Shown piece after piece: positions 26,801 through 35,658 of a stretch of 64,000 nucleotides of DNA. The notes beneath the pieces were generated by a model. It was not told the origin of the DNA. It did not search any database and worked only from the letters and a program-made list of their open reading frames with translations. Position 1 is the first letter of the stretch. Every line of letters begins with the position of its first letter. The DNA lies in NCBI GenBank assembly GCA_023662725.1, contig JAMPIL010000001.1, positions 456,258 through 520,257 on the forward strand, in the 5' to 3' direction. This stretch comes from Ruminococcus flavefaciens (GTDB lineage Bacteria; Bacillota; Clostridia; Oscillospirales; Ruminococcaceae). The position numbers were made by a program, and so were the translations under genes.

Positions 26801-27567
26801 ATTGATTTCCTATTTAAAAGGTGTGGGGTTAATGATTTATAAAATTCCAGAGTCTGAAAATTTCTTTCAAGATGAGAAATAAGATAGCTCTCGGCAGAAA
26901 CCGAAAGCTTTTCCATAACCCTATCAGAAACTCTGAAATTAAAAAGTCTGTCAAAATCGACAAGAACGATATGACGTATAGCGCTTAATACAGGGGTTTT
27001 CATCTTAATAAAGTCTGAATCCGAGTTGCCTGTAAAGCAGTCTTTACAGAAAAATCTTCCGTCGCTGATACTGAAAAAAAGCTCCTTTGGTTCGAAACTG
27101 CCGCACCCTCTGCAAGCTAAAATATCAGGCATATACCCGATTTCAGACATCAGACGCAGTTCAAACACAGCCTTGAGCATTTTTTCATCACGAACCCCCT
27201 TTTCAAGGTAATGAAGCGTATTCAAAAAAAGCCGCAAAACCTCGCCGCTATGTGTTTCCGGATTAATGCAAAACCGTATAACATCCGAAAAATAGGATGC
27301 AAGCGAAATTTTTGAAAGCGAACTTCTGAGATCATAAAAAATATGTATCGGCTCTGCGCTGTTCAGAAAAAGTCTTTCCCCCCTCTGATTAAGGCAGAAC
27401 CTTGAATATGCGAAAAGCTGAGACGAACTTCCGGTTTTTCCGTTGATCTTTTTTGCGCCTTTAACCGAGATCTCGATAACTCCCTTTTCTTTAGTCAAAA
27501 TGTCAATAAACTTATCCTGTTCGCCAACAGAGCGTTCTTTAAGAACGATCCCTTCCAGTATTATCAT
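26797..27567 (-). CDS. recO: DNA repair protein RecO
   Basis: A protein of 256 residues. The N-terminal OB fold (EGIVLKERSVGEQDKFIDIL, then KGVIEISVKGAKK) and the central zinc site CRGCGSFEP / FFCKDCF identify RecO, which loads RecA on SSB-coated single strands with RecR. The ATG at 27567 follows AAGGG by about 9 bases; an upstream in-frame ATG three codons earlier has no site. The 5' end overlaps the tiny yqzL-like gene, the same order as in Bacillus (era, yqzL, recO). Confidence 0.93.
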   Translation of the reverse strand: MIILEGIVLKERSVGEQDKFIDILTKEKGVIEISVKGAKKINGKTGSSSQLFAYSRFCLNQRGERLFLNSAEPIHIFYDLRSSLSKISLASYFSDVIRFCINPETHSGEVLRLFLNTLHYLEKGVRDEKMLKAVFELRLMSEIGYMPDILACRGCGSFEPKELFFSISDGRFFCKDCFTGNSDSDFIKMKTPVLSAIRHIVLVDFDRLFNFRVSDRVMEKLSVSAESYLISHLERNFQTLEFYKSLTPHLLNRKSI

Positions 27568-27655
27568 TTGCAGCATCCCTTGATTCAGAATAAATAAGAT
27601 AATCCTCTACACTGCCGGATTCAGCAAACTTATTCCACAAAATATCTTCAGACAT
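27539..27655 (-). CDS. yqzL: YqzL-like small protein
   Basis: A 38-residue reading frame that starts at the ATG at 27655 after GGAGG (8 bases) and ends in TAA inside the recO start region, overlapping recO by 29 bases. Its sequence (MSEDILWNKFAESG, then SVEDYLIYSE) matches the pattern of the short YqzL family (WkvFsqTGnIdtYLlfke), which is found between era and recO in Bacillus. Function is unknown. An inverted repeat (GCAGAAAAT / ATTTTCTGC) lies just upstream of its ribosome site. Confidence 0.75.
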   Translation of the reverse strand: MSEDILWNKFAESGSVEDYLIYSESRDAANDNTGRDRS

Positions 27656-27723
27656 ATTAAATTACCTCCGCAGAAAATCCTGACTTTATTTTCTGCAAAA
27701 ACAAACGAATATATAAGAGGTAA

Positions 27724-28617
27724 TTATTTCTCTGAAAGCCCAAAGCTGCGGATAAGTCCCTCACGGTTACGCCAGTCTTCCTTGACCTTTACCCAGCATT
27801 TCAGATTTACTTTTATCTGGAAGAAATCCTCCAGTTCGATTCTTGCAGCGGTAGAGGCCTTTTTGAGCATAGCTCCGCCCTTACCGATAACAATTCCCTT
27901 ATGCGACTCCTTTTCGCAATAAATAACCGCAGATATATCAAGTATATCTTTGTCATCACGCTCCTTCATCTCTTCAACTCCAACGGCGATGCCGTGCGGA
28001 ACTTCATCGCTAAGAAGCATGAGGAGCTTTTCCCTTATCATTTCCGCAGCCAGAACCTTTTCCGGCTGATCGGTTATCATATCATCAGGGAAGTAGTGAA
28101 CCGATTCCTCGGAAATATCAATAATTTCATCAATAACAGCGTCAACACCGTCATTCTGCGTAACGCTTACCGGAACGACAGCCTTGAACTCTGCCTTTGA
28201 AGTAAGTTCGGCAATAATCGGAGCAATATCGTTCTTGTTTTTAAGCAGGTCAATCTTATTCAGAACGAGAATAACAGGCATTTTTGCTTTGTTCATAGAA
28301 CGAAGGATATCAAGTTCCTGTTCGTTTATCTTTTTAGTGCAGTCCATCATAAAAACCACAGCGTCGATATCGCTGACTGATTCTTTTACTGTATTCAGCA
28401 TATGTTCGCTCAGCTTATTTACGGGCTTATGTAGTCCGGGGGTATCAAAAAAGACAAGCTGAACATCGTCAATATTACGGATTCCGGTGATTCTGGTTCG
28501 TGTGGTCTGTGGCTTATTGCTTACAGAAGCTATCTTCTCGCCGATTATCGCATTAAGAAGCGAAGATTTTCCGGCGTTTGTTCTTCCGGCAATGGTTACA
28601 AAAGCTGTTCTTGACAT
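27724..28617 (-). CDS. era: GTPase Era
   Basis: A 297-residue GTPase. G1 is GRTNAGKSSLLNAI (from residue 11), G2 contains PQTTRTRITGI, G3 is DTPGLHKP and G4 is NKIDLL. A C-terminal KH domain with VIGKGGAMLKKAS binds the 3' end of 16S rRNA. Era is an assembly factor of the 30S subunit. Its ATG shares a base with the ybeY stop (TGATG), so the pair is translationally coupled, a conserved arrangement. Confidence 0.97.
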   Translation of the reverse strand: MSRTAFVTIAGRTNAGKSSLLNAIIGEKIASVSNKPQTTRTRITGIRNIDDVQLVFFDTPGLHKPVNKLSEHMLNTVKESVSDIDAVVFMMDCTKKINEQELDILRSMNKAKMPVILVLNKIDLLKNKNDIAPIIAELTSKAEFKAVVPVSVTQNDGVDAVIDEIIDISEESVHYFPDDMITDQPEKVLAAEMIREKLLMLLSDEVPHGIAVGVEEMKERDDKDILDISAVIYCEKESHKGIVIGKGGAMLKKASTAARIELEDFFQIKVNLKCWVKVKEDWRNREGLIRSFGLSEK

Positions 28618-29129
28618 CAGTTATTTTCTCCGTTTACTATAAATGTTGCGTCTCTGGAAATTCCAAGCTTTTCCAGAACGGATTCTTCTTTCTCACGCAT
28701 TATCCGCTGATCGAGAAGACTTGTTTCATGATCATAGCCGAGAAGATGAAGCATTGAGTGAACCGTAAGGAAACCTATCTCTCTTTCAAGGGAATGACCG
28801 TAATTCTGAGCCTGTTTTACAGCCGTTTCAAGTGAAATAACAACATCTCCGAGCATAGCTGCGCCCGTATCCGGATTAAGCTCGACCGTTCCGTCGTTTC
28901 CGGTAAGCGGGAACGAGAGAACGTCTGTAACGCTGTCTTTATTTCTGTAAATTTTATTAAGATCCTTAATTTCTTTATTGCTTACAAATGAAACGCTGAC
29001 CTCTGCGTCTTTTCCGAACTTTTCGGTTGCAAGAACAGCCTGACAGCATCTTCTTATAAGAAGCCTTATTCCGACCGGAACTTTAACCTCTGTCTGATTA
29101 TTTTTTACATAAACTTTTAATTTAGCCAT
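28617..29129 (-). CDS. ybeY: Endoribonuclease YbeY (16S rRNA maturation)
   Basis: A 170-residue metalloprotein. The zinc-binding signature HSMLHLLGYDHE (HxxxHxxxxxH) is intact near residue 118, and VSFVSNKEIKDLNKIYRNKD and VLSFPL precede it as in other YbeY proteins. It processes the 3' end of 16S rRNA together with Era. Its start overlaps the end of phoH by 8 bases. Confidence 0.96.
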   Translation of the reverse strand: MAKLKVYVKNNQTEVKVPVGIRLLIRRCCQAVLATEKFGKDAEVSVSFVSNKEIKDLNKIYRNKDSVTDVLSFPLTGNDGTVELNPDTGAAMLGDVVISLETAVKQAQNYGHSLEREIGFLTVHSMLHLLGYDHETSLLDQRIMREKEESVLEKLGISRDATFIVNGENN

Positions 29130-30093
29130 GATTTCTCATTCTCCCTTCATTAAACTTTTCATACGCCTTGATGATATCCTGAACAAGACGATGACGAACG
29201 ACATCTTTTTCACTGAACCTATGAATAGAAATATCGTCTATTCCTTTAAGAACCTTTATGGCTTCAACAAGTCCGGATTTTTTAGCGTCAGGCAAATCGA
29301 TCTGCGTGATATCGCCGGTTATGACCATCCTGCTTTCATTCCCAAGACGTGTGAGAAACATTTTTATCTGCTCGGAAGTTGTATTCTGAGCTTCGTCAAG
29401 AATAATAAACGCTTCATCAAGAGTTCGTCCACGCATATAAGCAAGCGGAGCGACCTCAATTATACCTTTCTCCATATATCTTGCAAAGCTTTCAGCTCCG
29501 AACATATCATAAAGAGCATCGTAAAGCGGTCTGAGATACGGATCAACCTTGTCCTGCAAATCACCGGGAAGGAATCCGAGCTTTTCACCTGCTTCAACAG
29601 CCGGACGTGTAAGAATGATTTTCTTGATCTTATGCTCACGGAAAGCCTTTACAGCCATCGCAACAGCAAGATAGGTTTTTCCGGTTCCGGCAGGACCTAT
29701 TCCAAGAACTATCGTATTATTTTTTATAGCGTCAACATATTGTTTCTGTCCGAGTGTTCTTGCACGAAGAATTTTTCCTGAAGCGGTGACGCATATACCG
29801 TCTCCGCCAAGTTCTTCAAGCTGCTGTTCAATTCCGTCTGCGACCATAGAGGTTACATAGCGAACAGTCTGCTCATTCAGCGTATGACCGCCCGAGCTTA
29901 TTTTAAGCAGCGAATTCAGCGCTCTTGAAGCGTCATCAACATTTTTATCGCTGCCGATTATTTTTATGCCGCCGTCTCTGCTGACAACGGTTACGTTATA
30001 TTCTTTCTGAATTCGGCTGACGTTATCGTCAAGCTGTCCAAAAACAGCCGAAAGCTGTTCCGGATTGTCAACAGGAACAAATTTTTCAGACAT
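29122..30093 (-). CDS. phoH: PhoH family protein (PhoH-like ATPase)
   Basis: A 323-residue ATPase. An N-terminal KH-like region is followed by GPAGTGKTYLAVAMA (Walker A, about residue 137), LTRPAVEAGEKLGFLPGDL and FIILDEAQN (Walker B). PhoH-like proteins are RNA-associated ATPases or helicases; the link with ybeY and era is conserved and points to rRNA metabolism. Confidence 0.95.
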   Translation of the reverse strand: MSEKFVPVDNPEQLSAVFGQLDDNVSRIQKEYNVTVVSRDGGIKIIGSDKNVDDASRALNSLLKISSGGHTLNEQTVRYVTSMVADGIEQQLEELGGDGICVTASGKILRARTLGQKQYVDAIKNNTIVLGIGPAGTGKTYLAVAMAVKAFREHKIKKIILTRPAVEAGEKLGFLPGDLQDKVDPYLRPLYDALYDMFGAESFARYMEKGIIEVAPLAYMRGRTLDEAFIILDEAQNTTSEQIKMFLTRLGNESRMVITGDITQIDLPDAKKSGLVEAIKVLKGIDDISIHRFSEKDVVRHRLVQDIIKAYEKFNEGRMRNHG

Positions 30094-30148
30094 CAGTTAA
30101 ACTCCTAACAAAATAATTAAAATAAAGCCTTCAGGCGGTCTTTGCACG

Positions 30149-30664
30149 TTACTGAACAGAACCTGCTTCTGTCGGAAATGAAGCTGCTAATGCAAGAGAA
30201 GCGTTTGAGTAGCGTTTATCATCAGAAACATCTTTTAAAACATTTACACATTCCGGGAAATATATTTTCTGGTCCGGAGAATCAAGCTCAAGCTCCATGA
30301 TAGCAAGATCATGCGAAAAAGGGTAAACGTCCAGTTCAAAAAGCTGGTTGGAATAATTGAAGCAATACCTTGTTTTTTCAACCGGAGTACAGCTTTCATC
30401 CGACTGTTCCAAAAGCCGAACATATTCTTCGGCAGTTATCTCAGATTCGTTTTCCTCCCTAATAACAGACGAAACAAATATTTTTTCGGTATAAGTGTAC
30501 GAAACTCTGTTATTTTCGGTGATTTTTCTTACTCGTCTCTGAGAATCATTATTACCTCTTTTTAAGTAAGTTTGTATGATTTCAATTTTTCTTTTAACAT
30601 CGAGCTTGTTCAGATCCGGTAAATCCACAAGGAACTTTCTCTCGATCTCAAGACCTTTTGCCAT
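30149..30664 (-). CDS. CYTH domain protein (triphosphate-binding)
   Basis: A protein of 171 residues. The CYTH signature ExExK appears at the N-terminus as LEIERKFLVD, with IIQTYLKRG, RRVRKI, SYTYTEK and KTRYCF following in the usual tunnel order. Members hydrolyse inorganic triphosphate or thiamine triphosphate or make cAMP; short single-domain forms in Firmicutes are often tripolyphosphatases. The ATG at 30664 follows GGAGG by 5 bases and a consensus promoter lies upstream. Confidence 0.85.
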   Translation of the reverse strand: MAKGLEIERKFLVDLPDLNKLDVKRKIEIIQTYLKRGNNDSQRRVRKITENNRVSYTYTEKIFVSSVIREENESEITAEEYVRLLEQSDESCTPVEKTRYCFNYSNQLFELDVYPFSHDLAIMELELDSPDQKIYFPECVNVLKDVSDDKRYSNASLALAASFPTEAGSVQ

Positions 30665-30700
30665 ATTAACCTCCGGGAAATAATAAAAATCCGCTTTTAT

Positions 30701-30729
30701 ATTATACAACTTTCTTTGAATATTGTCAA
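30701..30729 (-). promoter_or_regulatory. Sigma-A promoter of the CYTH gene
   Basis: On the minus strand, TTGACA (30724-30729), 17 bases, then TATAAT (30701-30706). It begins 37 bases upstream of the start codon. Confidence 0.8.
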
Positions 30730-30776
30730 CAAAAAATCTGTAATTTTTATGTGTAAATTGTTCAAATTATTTTACT

Positions 30777-31559
30777 TCATGACTCGTATGCGTCTGTCAG
30801 CATAATTAAATAATCTGAGAAGTCATCTTTGTCCATGTGAACGAGCGGAGATTTGAATTCAAGCTCCTTGCCGTCCTCATTAACCTCAGTTTCCGGAATA
30901 ACAATATAAAGCGATGATTCATCATCATTCATCTGAAGTTCAAGCTTAGAATTGAAAAACATCCTTATAGCTTCATAGTTTCTGTCATAATAATTAATCT
31001 GACGGCTTATCTGATTTTCAGTGTTGGGAGTTTTCTCCTCCTCCGGAATTTCAACATCAGAATAAACGAATATCTTGACCATTCCGTTTTCAGCACGAGA
31101 GCCGAGCTGGATTTCAAAATCAATATCTCCTGCCACAGAACACAGCTTTCTTATAAATCCTATAATACAGAATTTAAGCATTTTTTCATTGATTTTAACA
31201 TAAGCGTCTGAACGTTCTATCGCTTTTATTCTGAAATTTTCGCCAAATACCTTTTTGCAGCCGTCAACAATATTATCTATCATCGAATTAACTCGTATAA
31301 CTACCTCACGTTCAGGGCTGTCTGAGAGAACTGTACCCATAGAGGCATTTCTCATTAAGCTTCTGCTTTCTTCGCGAAGAATTTTTGCCAATTCCTTCAG
31401 ATTATCTCTGTCGTATTCCTTGTCCTCTTCAATGTCGAGCATTTCTGCAATAAACATCATTCTTGTTGCAGAAATTTCTGAAATTGTTTTGTTATTCTCC
31501 ATAATCTCGGATGTAACTGGGTTTTCAAAAAACTTAAGTAAATCTTTAATATCTGTCAT
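30777..31559 (-). CDS. Uncharacterised protein, possibly a degenerate histidine-kinase-like protein
   Basis: A 260-residue soluble protein. A helical N-terminal half (about 20-90, rich in Leu, Glu and Arg: NLKELAKILREESRSLMRNA) is followed by a region (about 125-220: YVKINEKMLKFCIIGFIRKL, then FYSKLELQ-like FFNSKLELQMNDDESSLYIV) that reads like a GHKL ATPase with the N-box helix. The glycine-rich ATP loops are missing. The resemblance is weak. No membrane segment. It stands alone between the CYTH gene and divergent gapA. Confidence 0.5.
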   Translation of the reverse strand: MTDIKDLLKFFENPVTSEIMENNKTISEISATRMMFIAEMLDIEEDKEYDRDNLKELAKILREESRSLMRNASMGTVLSDSPEREVVIRVNSMIDNIVDGCKKVFGENFRIKAIERSDAYVKINEKMLKFCIIGFIRKLCSVAGDIDFEIQLGSRAENGMVKIFVYSDVEIPEEEKTPNTENQISRQINYYDRNYEAIRMFFNSKLELQMNDDESSLYIVIPETEVNEDGKELEFKSPLVHMDKDDFSDYLIMLTDAYES

Positions 31560-31786
31560 TTCGATTCGCCTTTCTTTCTTATGAATTAAAATTGCCGATC
31601 AAACCATTTTTTCAGCAATATCTATATTATACTACATTTTTTTCAAAAATGGAATAACAAATATATTACATTTTCGCCATTTTTAGCATATTATAGCACT
31701 TTCACTAAAACACGTCATCCAAATAGGCTTGTTTTAGTCAAATATATACATTTCATAAATTTTCTGTTATTTTTTTATCTAACCAC

Positions 31787-31815
31787 TTGAAAAAATTTCC
31801 TGTTTGGAGTATAAT
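31787..31815 (+). promoter_or_regulatory. Sigma-A promoter of gapA
   Basis: TTGAAA (31787-31792), 17 bases, TATAAT (31810-31815), followed 35 bases later by the gapA ATG with AGGAGG. Upstream from about 31560 the spacer is very A+T-rich and shows no gene. Confidence 0.8.
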
Positions 31816-31849
31816 ATATATGTAAATTTATTTAGGAGGTAATTTTCCA

Positions 31850-32887
31850 ATGTCAGTTAAAGTTGCTATTAATGGTTTCGGTCGTATCGGCCGTCTTGCT
31901 TTCAGACAGATGTTTGATGCTGAGGGTTACGAGGTTGTTGCTATCAACGATCTTACAAAGCCTTCTATGCTCGCTCAGCTCCTCAAGTATGATACCGCTC
32001 AGGGCGGATACTGCGGAAAGATCGGCGAAAATCTTCACACTGTAGAGGCTAACGACGAAGCTGGTACTATCACAGTTGACGGCAAGACTCTCACAATTTA
32101 TGCTAAGGCTAACGCTGCTGAGCTTCCTTGGGGCGAAATCGGCGTTGACGTTGTTCTCGAGTGCACAGGTTTCTACTGCTCTAAGGACAAGGCTCAGGCT
32201 CATATCGACGCAGGCGCTAAGAAGGTTGTTATTTCTGCTCCGGCAGGCAACGATCTTCCTACAATCGTTTTCAGCGTAAACGAGAATACTCTTACTGCTG
32301 ATGACAAGATCATCTCTGCTGCTTCTTGCACAACAAACTGCCTTGCTCCTATGGCTAAGGCTCTCAACGATTATGCTCCTATCCAGAGCGGTATCATGAG
32401 TACTATCCACGCTTACACAGGCGATCAGATGATCCTTGACGGTCCTCACAGAAAGGGCGACTTCAGAAGAGCAAGAGCCGGCGCTGCTAACATCGTTCCT
32501 AACTCAACAGGCGCTGCTAAGGCTATCGGTCTTGTAATTCCTGAGCTCAACGGCAAGCTCATCGGTTCTGCACAGAGAGTTCCTGTTCCAACAGGTTCTA
32601 CAACAATCCTTACAGCTGTTGTTAAGGGCGCAGACGTTACTAAGGAAGGCATCAACGCTGCTATGAAGGCTGCTGCTTCTGCTTCCTTCGGCTACAACGA
32701 GGATCAGATCGTTTCTTCTGACGTTATCGGCATGAAGTACGGCTCACTCTTCGATGCTACTCAGACAATGGTTGCTAAGATCTCTGACGATCTCTATGAG
32801 GTTCAGGTTGTTTCTTGGTACGACAACGAGAATTCTTACACATCACAGATGGTAAGAACTATCAAGTACTTTGCTGAGCTTGGTTAA
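31850..32887 (+). CDS. gapA: Glyceraldehyde-3-phosphate dehydrogenase
   Basis: A 345-residue NAD-dependent glycolytic dehydrogenase. [13 protein letters not shown] opens the Rossmann domain. The catalytic cysteine is in [13 protein letters not shown], and the substrate-site segments STGAAKAIG and [12 protein letters not shown] are present. Alanine is coded almost only by GCT/GCA and the ribosome site is AGGAGG, as expected for a highly expressed gene. It has its own promoter and terminator and no cotranscribed neighbour. Confidence 0.98.
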   Translation: MSVKVAINGFGRIGRLAFRQMFDAEGYEVVAINDLTKPSMLAQLLKYDTAQGGYCGKIGENLHTVEANDEAGTITVDGKTLTIYAKANAAELPWGEIGVDVVLECTGFYCSKDKAQAHIDAGAKKVVISAPAGNDLPTIVFSVNENTLTADDKIISAASCTTNCLAPMAKALNDYAPIQSGIMSTIHAYTGDQMILDGPHRKGDFRRARAGAANIVPNSTGAAKAIGLVIPELNGKLIGSAQRVPVPTGSTTILTAVVKGADVTKEGINAAMKAAASASFGYNEDQIVSSDVIGMKYGSLFDATQTMVAKISDDLYEVQVVSWYDNENSYTSQMVRTIKYFAELG

Positions 32888-32913
32888 TCTATAACTCGAC
32901 AAGTATTTTTAAA

Positions 32914-32942
32914 GGACAGTTCTTCGGAACTGTCTTTTTTTA
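32914..32942 (+). terminator. gapA terminator
   Basis: GGACAGTTC-ttcg-GAACTGTCT hairpin followed by seven T, beginning 27 bases past the stop codon. Confidence 0.9.
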
Positions 32943-33107
32943 ATCAGCTGCCTTACCGTGACCAACAGTGGCACAATATGAGCAGTGGTTCGATACTGTT
33001 TGCTTTAGATAACATCCCAATACCTTTTTTTGATGAACGTGTAAAATTTACTTTTTTTACAGGAAATATGCTGTTCAAAATTTATGCAAATAATTTCCCG
33101 AAAATGC

Positions 33108-33136
33108 TTGACTTTCCTGCATATATGTGGTATAAT
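33108..33136 (+). promoter_or_regulatory. Sigma-A promoter of rpmG-secE-nusG-rplKA
   Basis: TTGACT (33108-33113), 17 bases, TATAAT (33131-33136). About 100 bases of leader follow, including the small inverted repeat CTCCGcttgtCGGAG, before the rpmG start. Nothing else was seen between the gapA terminator and this site. Confidence 0.8.
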
Positions 33137-33237
33137 TGTTTTACCTCGACAGGGGTTTTATTTTTATGCCCGATACGAGGGAGGCAAACAACCTACCTCC
33201 GCTTGTCGGAGGAAGTACTAAATCAGGAGGTGCCGAT

Positions 33238-33387
33238 ATGAGAGTAAAGGTTACTTTAGCTTGCACAGAGTGCAAACAGCGCAACTATGTTTCCAAGAAA
33301 AACAAGAAGAATGACCCGGACAGAATTGAAATGATGAAGCATTGCAAGTTCTGCAGAAAGCATACTCTTCACAAGGAAACTAAGTAA
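33238..33387 (+). CDS. rpmG: 50S ribosomal protein L33 (zinc-binding form)
   Basis: A 49-residue ribosomal protein. The two cysteine pairs (ACTEC and CKFC) mark the zinc-containing C+ version. [16 protein letters not shown] and the basic KKNKKN stretch are standard. The start at 33238 follows AGGAGG by 7 bases; the frame is open upstream through the leader but that part is not protein-like. It heads the usual rpmG-secE-nusG order. Confidence 0.96.
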   Translation: MRVKVTLACTECKQRNYVSKKNKKNDPDRIEMMKHCKFCRKHTLHKETK

Positions 33388-33405
33388 TCGGAAGGAGTAT
33401 TTTTT

Positions 33406-33627
33406 ATGGCTAAGGATACAACTTCAGAAAAGAAGTCTAAAAAGCCTGGCAAGATTCGCAAATGGTTCAAAGACTTAAAAATCGAATTCAACAAAGTGGT
33501 TTGGCCTTCAAAGAAAACTGTCTTCGATAACACATCCGTTGTTGTCGGCGTTATCGCTCTTTCAGCAGTTCTCGTTGGTCTGCTCGATACGGGCTTTTTA
33601 AAGCTCATGGGTCTGATCTACCGCTAA
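33406..33627 (+). CDS. secE: Preprotein translocase subunit SecE
   Basis: A 73-residue protein with a basic N-terminus, the conserved amphipathic segment WFKDLKIEFNKVVWPSKK and a single C-terminal membrane helix (VVVGVIALSAVLVGLLDTGF). It is part of the SecYEG channel. It lies between rpmG and nusG as in most Firmicutes. Confidence 0.95.
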   Translation: MAKDTTSEKKSKKPGKIRKWFKDLKIEFNKVVWPSKKTVFDNTSVVVGVIALSAVLVGLLDTGFLKLMGLIYR

Positions 33628-33654
33628 ACCAGAGGAAGTCTAAGGAGGATTATT

Positions 33655-34182
33655 ATGTCGGAAGCATGTAAGTGGTATGTCATCCACACTTATTCAGGCT
33701 ACGAAAATAAGGTTGCCCAGAATATTGAAAAGGTTGTTGAAAACCGTAAGCTTCATGATCTTATCCAGGAAGTTAGAGTTCCTACCGAAAAGGTGACTGA
33801 GATCACCGACGGCAAAACAAAAGAGATCGAACGCAAAACCTATCCCGGTTACGTTCTGGTCAAAATGATCGTTACGGACGATTCCTGGTATATCGTAAGA
33901 AATACCAGAGGCTGCACAGGCTTTGTCGGTCCGGCATCAGAACCTACTCCCCTTTCCGATGAAGAAGTTAAATCACTCTTCGGAATCGACGTTTCCTCTG
34001 TTGAGGTCAACTTCAAGGTCGGCGATAAGGTTCAGATTTCCGGAACTGCTATGGACGGCTTCATTGGCGTCGTTCAGAATATCAATCTCGACGATCGCAG
34101 CGTTGATCTTTTAGTTTCAATGTTCGGTCGTGAAACCCCCACAACACTTCCTTTAAGTCAGGTCGTTACTGTGGAGGATTAG
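33655..34182 (+). CDS. nusG: Transcription antitermination/elongation factor NusG
   Basis: A 175-residue protein. The NGN domain (KWYVIHTYSGYENKVAQNIE at the start, then YPGYVLVKM and VRNTRGCTGFVG) is followed by a C-terminal KOW domain (FKVGDKVQISGTAMDGFIG). NusG binds RNA polymerase and modulates pausing and termination. It has an AGGAGG ribosome site and stands upstream of the L11-L1 genes. Confidence 0.97.
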   Translation: MSEACKWYVIHTYSGYENKVAQNIEKVVENRKLHDLIQEVRVPTEKVTEITDGKTKEIERKTYPGYVLVKMIVTDDSWYIVRNTRGCTGFVGPASEPTPLSDEEVKSLFGIDVSSVEVNFKVGDKVQISGTAMDGFIGVVQNINLDDRSVDLLVSMFGRETPTTLPLSQVVTVED

Positions 34183-34212
34183 TCAGGTCAAAAGAAACCC
34201 GAAGCGGTTTCA

Positions 34213-34252
34213 GTGGGAGAGGTAAAATAATTCTTACCTCGCCATTTACCAC
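34213..34252 (+). promoter_or_regulatory. Candidate L1-binding mRNA hairpin before rplK
   Basis: The segment begins GTGGGAG and ends ACCAC. An internal stem (GAGGTAA at 34219 / TTACCTC at 34240) is joined by an asymmetric loop (GA on one side, GCCATTTA on the other). A second segment with the same ends lies before rplA. Autoregulation by L1 is known for this operon in other bacteria; the site itself is inferred. Confidence 0.4.
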
Positions 34253-34272
34253 ATTTATGGAGGTGCGAATAC

Positions 34273-34698
34273 ATGGCACAGAAAGTAGTTGGCTACATTA
34301 AGCTTCAGATCGCAGCAGGAAAGGCTACTCCTGCACCACCTGTTGGTCCGGCTCTCGGTCAGCATGGTGTTAATATCATGGCATTCACAAAGGAATTCAA
34401 CGAGAGAACTAAGAACGACATCGGTATGATCATCCCTGTTGTTATCACTGTTTACGCAGACCGTTCTTTCTCGTTCATCACTAAAACTCCGCCCGCTGCT
34501 GTTCTTATCAAGAAGGCTTGCAATATCAACAGCGGTTCAGGAGTTCCTAACAAGACTAAGGTCGCTAACATCACTAAGGAACAGATCCAGAAGATCGCTG
34601 AGCAGAAAATGCCCGATCTTAACGCAGGTTCACTCGAAGCAGCTATGAGCATGATCGCCGGAACAGCTCGTTCTATGGGCGTTGTAGTTGTTGACTAA
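34273..34698 (+). CDS. rplK: 50S ribosomal protein L11
   Basis: A 141-residue protein of the L7/L12 stalk base. [20 protein letters not shown] and [12 protein letters not shown] at the N-terminus and the C-terminal rRNA-binding domain ([19 protein letters not shown], then GTARSMGV) are fully conserved. GGAGG precedes the start. Confidence 0.98.
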   Translation: MAQKVVGYIKLQIAAGKATPAPPVGPALGQHGVNIMAFTKEFNERTKNDIGMIIPVVITVYADRSFSFITKTPPAAVLIKKACNINSGSGVPNKTKVANITKEQIQKIAEQKMPDLNAGSLEAAMSMIAGTARSMGVVVVD

Positions 34699-34775
34699 TT
34701 ACTGAATGAAGATACAGACGTTTTGCGTCTTATTCTGACTTCTCTGAGCTGTCTAAAATAAAGACAAGCTACATT

Positions 34776-34828
34776 GGTGGGAGGAAAATTCCGCTAACCG
34801 GATTGCTATAAGCGTCTGGTATTACCAC
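34776..34828 (+). promoter_or_regulatory. Candidate L1-binding mRNA structure before rplA
   Basis: This segment starts GGTGGGAGG and ends ATTACCAC, the same boundaries as the element before rplK. The enclosed stem is different and less regular. It sits 20 bases before the rplA start codon. Confidence 0.35.
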
Positions 34829-34847
34829 TTAAACAGGAGGAAATATA

Positions 34848-35543
34848 ATGAAACACGGCAAGAAATATGTTGACAGCGCTAAGACTGTCGATTATGCAAA
34901 GCTTTATGAGTCACCAGAGGCTCTTGACTTAGTTTGCAAGAACGCAAAGGCTAAGTTTGATGAAACCGTTGAAGCTCACATCCGTCTCGGCGTTGACTCA
35001 AGACACGCTGATCAGCAGGTTAGAGGCGCTGTTGTACTTCCTAACGGTACAGGTAAAAACGTTAAGGTTCTCGTTTTCTGTAAGGAAGATAAGTATGAAG
35101 CTGCTCAGGCTGCTGGCGCTGATTTCGTTGGAGGACAGGATCTCGTTGACAGAATCATGAAGGAAAACTGGATGGATTTCGACGTTGTTGTTGCTTCACC
35201 AGATATGATGGGACTCGTTGGACGTCTCGGTAAGGTTCTCGGACCTCGTGGTCTTATGCCAAACCCGAAGGCTGGTACTGTAACTCCCGACGTTGCTAAG
35301 GCTGTAACAGAAGCTAAGGCTGGTAAGATCGAGTATCGTCTTGATAAGACAAATATCATCCACTGCCCAATTGGCAAGGCTTCTTTCGGAGCTGCTAGGC
35401 TTGATGAAAACTTCACTGTTCTTATGGATGCTATCGTTAAGGCTAAGCCTGCTGCTGCTAAGGGTACTTACCTCAAGAGCTGCACAGTTACTTCAACTAT
35501 GGGACCTGGAGTTCCGGTTGCAACTGCAAAGTTTGGAGTTTGA
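34848..35543 (+). CDS. rplA: 50S ribosomal protein L1
   Basis: A 231-residue protein of the L1 stalk. [36 protein letters not shown] and the C-terminal STMGPGVPV are standard. AGGAGG lies 6 bases before the start. The usual following genes rplJ and rplL are absent; a terminator and a convergent cellulase gene follow. Confidence 0.98.
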   Translation: MKHGKKYVDSAKTVDYAKLYESPEALDLVCKNAKAKFDETVEAHIRLGVDSRHADQQVRGAVVLPNGTGKNVKVLVFCKEDKYEAAQAAGADFVGGQDLVDRIMKENWMDFDVVVASPDMMGLVGRLGKVLGPRGLMPNPKAGTVTPDVAKAVTEAKAGKIEYRLDKTNIIHCPIGKASFGAARLDENFTVLMDAIVKAKPAAAKGTYLKSCTVTSTMGPGVPVATAKFGV

Positions 35544-35555
35544 TTTACTTCAATG

Positions 35556-35590
35556 ATAAAACCGCTCATAATGAGCGGTTTTATTTTTTG
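35556..35590 (+). terminator. Terminator after rplA
   Basis: AAAACCGCTCAT / ATGAGCGGTTTT hairpin followed by a T-rich run, 12 bases past the rplA stop. Confidence 0.9.
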
Positions 35591-35616
35591 TCTTTGCATA
35601 TAATAATCCATACATA

Positions 35617-35646
35617 ATAAGAAAAGGGATGCCGGAGCATCCCTTT
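35617..35646 (-). terminator. Terminator of the CBM4-GH9 gene
   Basis: On the minus strand, AAAGGGATGC-tccg-GCATCCCTTT hairpin running into TTTTCTT. It starts 12 bases past the stop codon. Confidence 0.8.
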
Positions 35647-35658
35647 AATTTTATTTAA

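Noticed and set aside
29128-29781. Long open frame antisense to phoH (217 codons)
   Set aside because: Mirror of a well-conserved gene; composition is not protein-like.
31853-32449. Long open frame antisense to gapA (198 codons)
   Set aside because: It lies wholly inside the highly expressed gapA gene, has low-complexity Ser/Ala composition and no ribosome site; it is a by-product of gapA codon bias.
33136-33237. N-terminal extension of L33
   Set aside because: The open frame passes through the untranslated leader; AGGAGG and normal L33 length place the start at 33238.
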